The position numbers were made by a program, and so were the translations under genes. Under the pieces are notes generated by a model that searched no databases, was not told the DNA's origin, and was given only the letters and a program-made list of their open reading frames with translations. 64,000 bases of DNA from contig NC_066583.1 of NCBI RefSeq assembly GCF_024323335.1, positions 18,274,665 through 18,338,664 of the forward strand, written 5' to 3'. This DNA is from Lathyrus oleraceus. Lineage: Eukaryota > Streptophyta > Magnoliopsida > Fabales > Fabaceae. Below, one piece after another: positions 1-10,590 of the stretch. The number at the start of each line of letters is the position of its first letter. Position 1 is the stretch's first letter.

Positions 1-2
1 GC

Positions 3-853
3 AATAATTTGAGCTTTTGCAATGAAGAACTCCCTGAGGAGGGAAGAAATCACAATCTGGCTTTGCATATTTTAATGAATTGCAAAGAAGATACTTTGTC
101 AAACGTGCTAGTTGACACTGGGTCGTCACTCAATGTGCTTCCAAAGTCAGCATTGTCAAAGTTATCTTACCAAGGAGCTCCCATGAGGTATAGTGGAGTA
201 ATTGTCAAAGCCTTTGATGGCTCGCGCAAGACAGTCATTGGTGAAGTGGACCTTCCAGTCAAGATAGGTCCGAGTGATTTTCATATTACTTTCCAGGTAA
301 TGGATATTCACCCGGCCTATAGCTGTTTATTGGGAAGGCCATGGATTCATGAAGCAAAAGTTGTTACTTCCACTATGCATCAGAAGCTCAAATTTGTCAA
401 GAATGGCAACTTGGTGATTGTGGGAGGTGAGAAAGCATTGTTGGTCATCCATCTGTCATCTTTTTCCTATGTGGAAGCTGAGTATGTGGTTGGAAATCTG
501 TTCCAAGCCTTGTCTATTGCTGCTGAGAAGAGAGTTGGGGCACTTATGTCCTCTCTGAAAGATGCACAGAAGATCGTTGAAGAAGGTCATGTTGATCAGT
601 GGGGGCGTGTGGTAGAGGTCGCCGACAACAAGGGAAGAACTGGTTTGGGGTTCCAGAAGGGGTCGTCAACCGTTAGATCTGAAGAGATGCAACTCAATTT
701 CCGTAACGGAGGGTTCATTCATGGGAGTGAACAACACTTAGTTGTTGTGCTAGAGGACAATGAAGAGGAAGACTGCACCAACTTTGTGACGCATGGAAAG
801 ACATGCAACAATTGGACTGCTGTTGATATTCCTGTTATTCTGCATCGATCTAA
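3..853 (+). pseudogene. Element A gag-protease, 3' part of exon 1
   Basis: The 3' end of the gag-protease exon of element A; the start lies outside the window. The aspartic protease active site is visible as LVDTGSSLNVLP (about residues 35-46 of the visible part), and the flap region and the LLGRPWIH motif follow. It aligns along its length with residues about 827-1113 of element C's gag-protease at 41088. The frame is open until a TAA at 855-857, but that stop lies inside the intron that begins with GT at 854. In the spliced RNA the frame would continue into pol. The protease would cleave the polyprotein in the particle. The piece itself is open, but it belongs to a dead element, so I call it a pseudogene. 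Confidence 0.85.
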
Positions 854-1104
854 GTAATTGCTTTTATATTTTAAAATCTTTCTCCTATGCCTAAGGGAGA
901 AGTGAACATTGTTTGGGCATTTTAAATTGATCATCAATAAAATTAATTCTATTCATCCACATCTTTGATGTTTATTTTTACTTTTTGCTTTATTATGAAA
1001 ATGGTAATCACAACAAACATAAATAAACAATATAATTGTCCATCTGCATAATATTTGGTCACAAATTCACTTCTCTAAAATCAAAATATCAAATCATTAT
1101 GCAG
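854..1104 (+). other. Element A Ogre intron between protease and RT
   Basis: A 251-nt AT-rich interval starts with GTAATT directly after ...CTAA and ends with TTATGCAG at 1104. Joining base 853 to 1105 completes an AAG codon and continues in frame into the pol N-terminus, which matches element C. An intron at this place is established for Ogre elements. The exact splice sites here are inferred from the consensus, the frame and the agreement with element C. Confidence 0.8.
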
Positions 1105-4100
1105 GTTGGTTCCTAACCCCATTGAATATAATGATCCTCATTCTTCTCCAAATTTTGAATTCCCTATGTTTGAGGCCGAGGAGGAAAGTGATGTAGAAGT
1201 GAGTGATGAATTGTCTCGTCTTCTTGAGCAAGATAAGAAGATTATTCAGTCGTTTGAAGAGTAGATTGAGCTAGTCAACTTGGGTTCCGAAGATGATGTG
1301 AACGAAGTCAATATTGGGTCTCAACTGTGTCCAGATGCTAAGAAGGGGTTGATTGATCTTCTTCGAGAGTATTCAGATGTGTTTGCTTGGTCCTACCAAG
1401 ACATGCCTGGGTTGGACTCTGATATTGTGGAGCGTAGATTGTCGTTGAAGCCAGAATGCCCGTCAGTCAAGCAAAAGTTGAGAAGAACGCATCCTGATAT
1501 GGTTGTGAAGATCAAAGAGGAAGTGCAGAAGCAGATTGATGCCGGTTTCCTTGTGACTGCTAAGTATCCGTAATGGGTGGCCAATATCGTGCCAGTGCCA
1601 AAGAAAGATGGAAAAGTCTGCATGTGTGTTGACTATAGAGATTTGAATAAAGCCAGTCTGAAAGATGATTTCCCTCTGCCACACATTGATATGTTGGTAG
1701 ATAATACTGCTAAATTCAAAGTCTTTTCATTTATGGATGGATTTTCCGAATATAATCAAATTAAGATGGCACCCGAGGATATGGAGAAGACCACATTCAT
1801 TACACCCTGGGGAACATTCTATTATATAGTGATGCCTTTAGGTCTAAATAATGCTGGTGCAACTTACCAGAGAGCAATGACTACTCTTTTTCATGATATG
1901 ATGCATAAAGAGATAGAAGTATATGTCGATGACATGATTGCTAAATCAATTGATGAAGAGGAACATGTTGAGCATTTGTTGAAGTTATTCCAGCGTTTGA
2001 GGAAGTATAAACTCCACTTGAATCCCAATAAGTGTACTTTTGGTGTTCGTTCTGGTAAATTATTGGGCTTTATTGTCAGCGAGAAGGGTATTGAAGTTGA
2101 TCCTGCCAAGGTCAAAGCAATACAAGAGATGCCTGCGCCCAAAACTGAGAAGCAAGTCAGAGGTTTTCTTGGTCGCTTGAATTATATTTCCAGATTCATT
2201 TCCCACATGACTGCCACATGTGCGCCCATATTCAAGCTTCTTCAGAAAGACCAGTCTTGTGATTGGACCGAAGACTGCCAGAAAGCTTTTGACAGTATCA
2301 AGGAATATCTGCTTGAGCCTCCGATTTTGTCTCCGCCTGTTGAAGGAAGACCGTTGATCGTGTATTTGACTGTGCTAGAAGATAGTATGGGTTGTGTTCT
2401 TGGTCTGCAAGATTAGACTGGGAAGAAAGAATTTTAAATTTACTACCTCAGTAATAAATTCACTGACTATGAGACTTGGTATTCAATGCTTGAGAAGACT
2501 TGTTGCACATTGACTTCGGCTGCTAAGCGTCTGCGTCAATATATGTTAAATCATACCACTTGGTTGATATCCAAAATGGATCCAATCAAGTATATATTTG
2601 AGAAGCCTGCTTTAACTGGGAGAATTGCCCATTGGCAGATGTTGTTGTCAGAGTATGATATCGAATACCGATCTCAGAAAGCAATCAAGGGTAGTATCTT
2701 GGCTGACTATTTGGATCACCAACCAATTGAAGATTATCAGTCAGTGCAGTATGATTTTTCTGATGAAGAGATTTTGTACTTGAAAATGAAAGATTGTGAT
2801 GAACCATTGCTTGAAGAAGGGCCAGAACCTGGTTCCCGTTGGGGAATGGTATTTGATGGAGCTGTTAATCAATATGGAAATGGCATTGGGGCAGTGATTA
2901 TTACTCCTCAAGGCACGCATCTACCATTTACATCTAGATTGACTTTCAAATGTACAAACAACATGGCAGAATATGAAGCTTGCATTATGGGGCTTAAAGA
3001 GGCCATGAATCTCATAATCGAGTATTTGGATGTCTTAAGTGATTCGGCTTTGGTTGTGAATCAAATCAAAGGAGAATGGGAGACGAATCAACCCGGTTTA
3101 ATACCATATAGAGATTATGCGAGAATGGTTTCAACTTTCTTTACAAAGGTTGAGTTTCATCATATCCTCCGAGATGAAAACCGGATGACAGATGCTCTTG
3201 CAACGTTGGCGTCAATGATTGTAGTGAAGTATTGGAATGAAGTTCCCAATTTATTTGTGATGCGTCTTGATAGGCCAGCTCATGTGTTTGCTGTTGAAGA
3301 GATCAAAGATGAGAAGCCATGGTATTATGACATCAAATGTTTTCTCCAAAGTCAGATTTACCCGCCTAGGGCATCTTTGAAAGATAAGAAGACTTTGAGA
3401 AGATTAGCCGGTAATTTCTACTTGAATGGTGATGTACTATACAAGAGAAACTTCGACATGGTTTTGCTCAGATGCGTGCATAGACACGAAGCAGACTTGT
3501 TGATGACCGAAGTACATGAAGGTTCCTTTGGTACTCATTCCAATGGACATGCAATGGCGAAGAAGATGTTGCGAGTGGGTTACTATTGGTTGACAATGGA
3601 ATCTGACTGTTGCAAGTTTGTGAAGAAATGCCATAAGTGTCAAATTTATGCTTATAAGATTCATGTTCATCCGACACTATTGAATGTTATTTCTTCCCCA
3701 TGGCCCTTCTCCATGTGGGGAATTGATATGATTGGGATGATTGAGCCCAAAGCTTCGAATGGACATCGTTTCATTTTAATGGCAATTGAATACTTCACCA
3801 AATGGGTTGAAGCGGCATCGTATGCAAACGTAACCAAGCAAGTTATTGTAAGGTTTATCAAGAATCAGATCATATGTCGTTATGGTGTGCCAAGTAAGAT
3901 CATTACTAACAATGGATCGAACTTGAATAATAATATGGTGGAAGCTCTTTGCAAAGAATTCAAGATTGCACATCATAATTCTTCTCCCTATAGGCCAAGA
4001 TGAATGAGGTTGTTGAAGCTACGAACAATAATATCAAGAAGATTATCCAGAAGATGGTAGTCACGTATAAAGATTGGCATGAGATGCTCCCATTTGCTTT

Positions 4101-4302
4101 GCATGGGTATCGTACATCCGTCCGCACTTCAACATGGGCAACCCCTTTTTCTCTTGTTTATGATATGGAAGTAGTGCTCCCCGTAGAGGTTGAGATTCCT
4201 TCATTACGTGTGCTCATGGAAGCTAAGTTGACTGAAGCTGAATGGTGTCAGACCAGGTTTGACCAGTTGAATTTAATTGAAAGAAGAGATTGACTGCCAT
4301 GT

Positions 4303-4310
4303 GTCATGGT
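4303..4310. repeat. Left target-site duplication of hAT MITE
   Basis: The 8-bp GTCATGGT is repeated with one mismatch as GTCATAGT at 5217-5224. Removing the insert and one copy restores reading through CHGQLYQ, as in elements B and C. Confidence 0.85.
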
Positions 4311-5216
4311 TAGGGGTGTTCAAAACCAAACCAACCCAATAGAAAACCGCAAACCAAACCAAATCAAATCGAAACTGCAAAAAACCGCATTTGGTTCGGA
4401 TTCGTTTGGGTCGTTTTTTAATAAAACCACACGGTTTGGTTTGGTTTGCGGTTTGTATTTTGCAAACCGAACTAAACCAAACCAAACCGCATTATGTTAC
4501 AACCCAAAGTTCACTTATCCCACATCCAACCCAAATTTTAAATTTAGTATGCCTTAACCTTACAATTACAAACGATTTTCTCTTAATCACACTTAGGGTT
4601 TCAATTTCAACCTTCTTAAATCTCTCATAGTAGTATCACACATTCTTCTCATCTTCTTTTCCATGTAGGTCTCACCTATTCTACTCTAATAAGTCCTCTA
4701 TTATGTTCTTTCTTTTTTATCTTTTATGTTACTATTTTCTCTTTCAATTACGTTTTTATTGCACTTTTCTTCTCAATCTCGCATCTCTTATGTTCTTTTT
4801 TTCATCTTCTCTAATCTCTCATCTCATATGTTTTTTTTTATGTTTTATTATAATGTCTTTGATATCATTTTATGCTACTATTTATATTTGTCTTTTATTC
4901 CACTTTTGTCTAATCTAACTTTTTGTATATTGAATGAAACGTTTTTGTCTAAATATGATGAATGTTGATGTTATTTAGTAATGTATGAATGACTAAACAC
5001 AAAGTTATGTCGTTATTTACAGGAATATATATGGCTCAATAAAAATATTATAAAAAACCGAACCAACCAAACTAACTCAAACCGCATTGATTTGGTTTGG
5101 TTTGGTTTTATTTCTAAAAGTCAACCGAACCAAAACGAACCGCGTGCTTTTTTTCTCTTGCGGTTTGGGTGATTTTTATCGCAAAAACCGCTCAAACCGC
5201 ACCGCGAACACCCATA
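4311..5216. mobile_element. hAT-type MITE (906 bp), non-autonomous
   Basis: An insertion inside the integrase C-terminal coding region of element A. The ends are imperfect inverted repeats: TAGGGGTGTTCA at the left, and the complement of the right end reads TATGGGTGTTCG. It is flanked by an 8-bp duplication. Subterminal stretches are rich in ACCAAACC/GGTTTGG motifs that can fold back on each other, and the middle is T-rich with no transposase. The 8-bp duplication and the TA(G/T)GGGTGTTC ends are typical of plant hAT-derived MITEs. The superfamily call is inferred from the ends only. Confidence 0.85.
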
Positions 5217-5479
5217 GTCATAGTCAGTTATATCAGCAGAGAATGAAGAAAGCTTTTGATAAGAAGGTCAAACCTCGTGTGTTAAGAGAAGGTGACCTTG
5301 TGCTCAAGAAGATTTTATCGTTCAATCCAGATTCTAGAGGAAAATGGACTCTTGATTATGAAGGCACATATGTTGTCAAGAGAGCCTTTTTAGGCGGTGC
5401 ATTGATTCTTATAACTATGAATGGTGAAGAGTTCACTCGTCCTGTGAACGCAGATGCAGTCAAGAAATACTTCGCCTAA

Positions 5480-8400
5480 AAAATAATAAAAGAACAGCTC
5501 ACTAAGTTGAAAACCCGAAAGGGCGGCTTAGGCAAAAATGAGCGTCTCGGTGGATTGAAAACCCGAAAGGGCGATCTAGGCAAAAATTAGAGACATAAAA
5601 ACAGAAAAGGATTTCCCGATAAGTTGAGTACCCCACCTTAGGGCAACTTATGCAAAAGCTAGGGATTATGGCAAGTAACTGCATCCTGCTGATCTTCACT
5701 GATTTTGAAGACTTGTATGAGCATAAGGGTTAACGTTGGTTCATCTTCAGCAGCGGTCAAAAGCACAGTGGATATCAAGATTTGGTAGAAGGATTAAGGA
5801 TCATTTGTATTCAATGTACCCTTTTCCATGTAAATTACCATTTTCAACTTTGTAAAATCTATGAAGTCTTGTCATTTACAGACTACCATTCCATTAAATA
5901 AAGTTGAGCTTTTATCCAATTATTTCTACTCTTATTTACTTCAGCCAATAGTTTTAAATTTTATTATGATCATTTTGAAATTAAATTTTTAAAATCAAAA
6001 TCAAAATTTCTTAAATATATAAAAGCAAAAACCTTTCCAAAGTAAGTAACAGTAATATCAACAACATTTCAGTAAGAAGCAAGTTCTTAAGTGCGAAGCA
6101 TCTGAGGTTCCCCCAAGCAGTAACTCTTCGGGTATCTCTAGTCATCAATGTTGACTCATTTCCTCAGTAGAGTGTTGTTGTCCCCAGCTAGCGGATTCAG
6201 TCCCCTAGTGGAGTTTCTTTCTTTTTCCTTGCTGAGTTGGTTGATTCATATACTCTGTGGCGTATTGTTTTCCAGTGAAGTCGCCAAGACGTTTGTACGT
6301 CCCAGTGGAATTTCTTTCTCCATCCCCAACAGAGTTTCGGCCTTCCCAGCGGAGTTCGTTTTTTCCTCAGCAGGTAGATCATCATCAGAAGATGTTTGAT
6401 CTCTCCCCAGTAGATCGCTTTGGTGTCTCCACCAATCGTTGTATCTTCGCTCCCAGACAGAGTTTCCTCCTGGTTTCTAAGCAGCTTTTTGATTCTTCCC
6501 CAGTAGGGTTGTCTCCCATTTTATGGTGTTGACCTAAAATTCCCTACAGATTGGATTGTTTTTTCCTCAACAGATCTCTTTCCCCAACCAAGTTTGAGCC
6601 TTTGGGATGTAGACCTCTCTGTTCTCCAGCAGTTTGTCTCCATGATTTATGGGTTGCCCGAGGATTATACCGGTGGTTCAAATTCTTTGCGACACCTCTG
6701 TATCCTTCGTGATCGTTTTGTCAGCATAATCACCATATATACATACGCATAAACATTCATATAAATTCATGATTTGCATATACTTCATCTTCATATTTGA
6801 TTTGTTGGAGATTTTTATTCTCTGTTATGGTGGTACTTTATCCCCATACCAAACCTGGTGTTTGTCCTCTTTCAATCGTAGAGTGTCATCCCCTAAGCAG
6901 AAAAGACTTTAACCTTTCTCTCTTTCCCCACTGAGTTTGTTTCCTCGTGGATGATTGTTATTTCAGTTTCCTCTCCAACAAATTTTCTGGATGGAATTAC
7001 ATCCCTTGAGTTATGTCATCATTGGGTTGAGTCTTGATTGACTGTTTTCTTTCTAGATCTTACCTAGATAGATACTTTGGTACCCTAAGAGTCTATTACC
7101 CAATAACTGTTAATATTCTTCTTAGTTTGTGGTTTGTTACTTCTTGCCCAATACCCGACAAAAGTACCCTTTTTCTCCTCAGCAGTATCCCTAGTGGATT
7201 TTTTCCTCGAAAAGTATATCCTTGCTATGTTCATCCTAACCAGTGACGAATATCTTTTCTTCCCCCGTGGAGTCTATCCTTGACATGTTCACTTTAATTA
7301 GTGACGGATATTCTCACCTTTGGTATTCTACCCAGTAAAAAGGTAGTTGTAATCCCTATTTTGGTTCCTCAGAGAGTTAATCCTTGATATGTTCATCTTA
7401 ACCGATGACGGGTTTTCTTCTCCTTGTTGGTCTTCTACCCAGTAACCGGTAGTTGTAAATCCTATTGTTCCCCTGAGCGGAGTCTATCCTTGATATGTTC
7501 ACTTTAACCAGTGACATATTCTCTCTTCTTTGGTATTCTATCCAGTAACTGATAGATACAATCCCTATTGTTGTTCCCCTTTTCAGAGTCAATCCTTGAT
7601 ATGTTCATCTTAACCGATGACGGATTTTCTCTTTGATTGGTCTTATTCCCAGTAACCGGTAGTTGTAAATCCTACTTTGTCCCCTCGCAGAGTTAATCCT
7701 TGATATGTTCATCCTAACCGGTGACAGATTTTTCTCTCCGACGGTTTTTTATCCAGTTTTCGATAGATGTAATTCCTCCATTTGTTTGTTCAGTTGGTAT
7801 ATCCTCGATATGTTCATCTTAACAGATGACGAGTATCCTTCTTGACATTCCCAAGCAAGTCTATCCTTGATATGTTCATCCTAACCGGTGACGGATTTTC
7901 TTCCCTGTCGAGTTTATCCTTGATATGTTCATCCTAACCGATGACGGATACTCTCACCCTTGGTCTTCTGCCCAGTGACTGGTAGTTGTAAATCCTATTT
8001 TCCGCAGTTTTCCCCAACAAGGTTATTCTTACCCAGTAACCGATAATGAATACTCCCTCCTGACTTCTCCTCAGCGAGTCATCCTTGATATGTTCATCTT
8101 AACCGACGATGAATGTTCTCTCTGTCAGATCTTTATTATCTCCTTACCCAGTAACATGTATTAGATAATAGATTTCTGCTCCTCCCATGTTGAAGTTTAT
8201 TTCTCCCCAGTTGAGTTGAGTGTGCTTTTCCTTAGTGAAATCGTTGTTCCCCTGCATGAGTCGAATGCTTCAGTCTTTATTCTGATTTATTCGTATCCCC
8301 TGCAGATGTTATTTGTTTCCCCGACTGAGTCTTTCCATTTGTATGGAATTCCTCTAGTCCCCAGCAGTTTCAAGTCGTAGCCTGGCCTACACATAACTCC

Positions 8401-8660
8401 TTTTATTCCCCCAAAGTCTCTGTCTCCCCAGTGAGTTTTCCTTATGGAATGCATTATACTCCTGCGGACTTTCGGTCTCTCTGATTTCTTTTTCCTTTGT
8501 GGCAATATTTCCCCACAAAGCATTTGCTTTTGCATTCATATCATATGTATCATGAGGTCTCTTAGGGACCAAAATTTGTTTCTCTATGTTGTTATTTAAG
8601 CCCGTTCTACTGAGTCGAGCCGAAGATTTTAACCTTCACCTCCTCAGTTAGAATGTCCTT
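5480..8660 (+). other. Element A 3' untranslated spacer
   Basis: About 3.2 kb of non-coding sequence between pol and the PPT. It opens with a doubled motif (aaaacccgaaagggcg, near 5513 and 5559), which is also present after pol in elements B and C. It then has a cccag/ccccagcag-rich stretch (6100-7000) and an array of short hairpins at about 7090-8160, listed separately. No supported ORF. Confidence 0.85.
7090..8160 (+). repeat. Element A hairpin array (TTAACC and CAGTAACC loops)
   Basis: Two interleaved hairpin families recur at irregular spacing. Family 1 has arms TCATC/GATGA around TTAACC (e.g. 7393-7408 and 7605-7620) or arms TCACT/AGTGA around TTAATT or TTAACC (7289-7304, 7499-7514). 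It often has an outer stem ATCC/GGAT (7276-7309, 7591-7626). Family 2 has arms CTACC/GGTAG around CAGTAACC (7435-7452) or arms CTATC/GATAG around CAGTAACT (7538-7555). The arm changes are paired. Confidence 0.8.
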
Positions 8661-8673
8661 AAATAGGGGCAGC
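8661..8673 (+). other. Element A polypurine tract
   Basis: AAATAGGGGCAGC lies directly before the LTR start TGTAAGACC. The same AATAGGGGCAGC precedes the 3' LTRs of elements C and D. It is the plus-strand priming site in reverse transcription. Confidence 0.88.
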
Positions 8674-8873
8674 TGTAAGACCCTAATTTTGACCCTAATA
8701 TCCCTCATGTAATTCCATCATAAGCATAAACATTAGGATCATACCTTGGACTCCTCATTATCCCTCTTTCATTGGGTTTGTTTTGGGAGAGATCACCAAG
8801 CACTTTGTGATTATACCATACTTGTATATTATCATTTTACTAACCAAAATATCAAAAAATATGTCTTCGTATC
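8674..8873 (+). repeat. Element A 3' LTR, first 200 bp
   Basis: Starts with TG right after the PPT. It is cut at 8873 by element B and continues at 59392. Its first bases (TGTAAGACCCTAATTTTGA) resemble the LTR start of B and differ from those of C and D. Confidence 0.9.
8869..8873. repeat. Element B target-site duplication, left copy
   Basis: GTATC stands directly before the terminal TGTAGCGG of element B and again directly after its other end at 59387-59391. A 5-bp duplication is normal for Ty3/gypsy integration. Confidence 0.92.
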
Positions 8874-10563
8874 TGTAGCGGTGTATTCGTCACTTTATGA
8901 TTTATTGATTAAACCAAAAGCAAAGCATACAAGGAATTGAGTCGCCACCGCACTTTTATTTGTCCAAAGGAATGGCTAAAAAGCGAACAAAAGCCTAAGA
9001 AGTTTTACACATGGAAAACTAATGAAAAGATCAGAGATCTGGGTAAGGGGTTAATTACGCAATGGGAAGGTGTTAGGCACCCAAAACATCCTAGGTACTC
9101 CTAGGGAACCCTTTTCACAACTTGTTGTATGGAATGTTATTTGTTTATGAAATATTTACTGTGCAAACATGAGGGAAGAGATGAGAAAAGAATATACAAA
9201 TTATTATTTTTGTGTTTGAACGGATGAACCCGTTGCCTACGTACCTTCCCATGGAAGGTAAGGATCAAAACGCCGTAGTTCGGCTAAAAGATTTCCAAAA
9301 TATGAGTGAATTTATTTTAAAAACAAAAGCCCTAAGGTCTTTCGTTATCCACGGGAGAAAACTCAACCTTATACGAACAACAAGTCACCATGTGAGAAAA
9401 GCTTCAACTTGCTAGTGAGGGGTTAACCCTATAATAAGCAAGGAAGTCTTATAATTCAATCAATAAGGACAAAAGGTGAGATTAACATCAACCAACTAGG
9501 ATAAATCAAACCTATGGCTAATGTATGAAAACTTAATCAAGAAAGTGGACCAAGCCACAAAACAATTGAATGAGTGGAATTAATCAATTAAAATTTATTC
9601 ACAAAAGATGGTCAAAGTATGATTAGAATTCAATTCAAAAGAAGTATTGTGAAAATGAAGTTTGAAAATCAAAGGCTTAAGGCCTAGGTTTCTAATTTGA
9701 AAAGAAATGAAAATGTTTGCACAATATTTTTCAAGTTGGATTAGCATGCCAATGGATGTTTAAAGAAACAAAAGGATGGGAGGGTGAGGGAGTAAAACTT
9801 CTTAGATGTTCACCTCTTGAGATCATATGTAGATGATCCAAGTGATTCCTTTGGAATAGGCAACAAGCAAATAACAGATAAACAAAAATACCAGGCAAGG
9901 CCAACAAAGATGGATACCGGATGCCAATCAATGGACTTACACCAATCTCACTAAACCAAGAACAAACAGATGGATATCGGATGCCAATCACTGGACTTAT
10001 ACCAATCTCACAAAACAGAAAACAAATGATGGATACCGGATGCCAATCAACTGGACTTATACCAATCTCCAGGGAATGATCATAGGAAACAACTGCCAAT
10101 AAATGGACTTACAATTGACTCCTCACATACAACAAGCAAAACAAATGCAAAAAGCAAGTGGAAACAAGTTGCCAATAAATGGTCTTACACTCGACTCCAA
10201 GGAAATAGGATGCCAATCAATGGTCTTAGTCCCAACTCCTCCCAGATCATAGGAAACAACTGCCAATAAATGGACTTACAATTGACTCCTCAATGGACAA
10301 ACAAAGATGTCACAAAGATATGAACAATGATCAAGAAATGATATACAATTAATGATGATAAATGCACAGAGGCACACATAAGCAAATATGCACAGATGAA
10401 TTAAGTAAGCAAACAAGTCAATTAGCACACACTATATACAATCAATTAGGCTCAAGCCAGGTTGGGCTTTACAGCCAACTGGAATGGGGTATTTTGAGCT
10501 CTTAACCCTAACATTGAGAGTTAGGGTGAAGCAGATGAAATGGAGATGAGGGGTGTGCCTCAT

Positions 10564-10590
10564 AGCTCTTATCCCTGGCCTGGGAGAGCT
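10564..10590 (-). promoter_or_regulatory. Conserved 27-nt LTR stem-loop (B, 3' LTR copy)
   Basis: AGCTCT and AGAGCT arms enclose 15 nt that contain a second inverted repeat (CCCTGGCCTGGG on the + strand). The same 27-nt module occurs in B's other LTR (29133-29159), in D (24158-24184) and in both LTRs of C. Function unknown. Confidence 0.6.

Larger units (their letters stand above)
1105..5479 (+). pseudogene. Element A pol (RT, RNase H, integrase), broken
   Basis: Reverse transcriptase, dual RNase H and integrase of element A. In order: an acidic N-terminal linker, RT with FMDGFSEYNQIKMA and the catalytic YVDD (near 1921-1932), a decayed connection RNase H, a second RNase H with FDGAVN and MAEYEACIMGL, the integrase zinc finger (HEGSFGTHS...CHKC), then the integrase core and the GTYVV/KKYFA tail. 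It is dead several times over. There are in-frame stops at 1262-1264, 1571-1573, 2414-2416 and 2435-2437, single-base losses near 4000 and 4277, and a MITE at 4311-5216. The second catalytic Asp of integrase reads Asn (codon 3908-3910, TNNGSN where C has TDNGSN). Homology to element C runs end to end, so this was once one polyprotein. Confidence 0.92.
1..8873 (+). mobile_element. Element A, left part (Ogre-type Ty3/gypsy, 5' end outside window)
   Basis: This is the left portion of the oldest element. It runs from late gag-protease through a decayed pol, a long 3' UTR, a polypurine tract and the first 200 bp of the 3' LTR, where element B interrupts it. The rest of the LTR resumes at 59392. 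The 5' LTR, ORF1 and most of gag are left of the window. Stops, two single-base losses in the integrase region and a MITE insertion show that it is dead. Confidence 0.93.

Noticed and set aside
9731..10099. 122-residue minus-strand ORF, also at 28300-28668
   Set aside because: Lies in B's LTRs over the repeated ggatgccaatc motifs; no domain, and the same pattern occurs non-coding in D and C.
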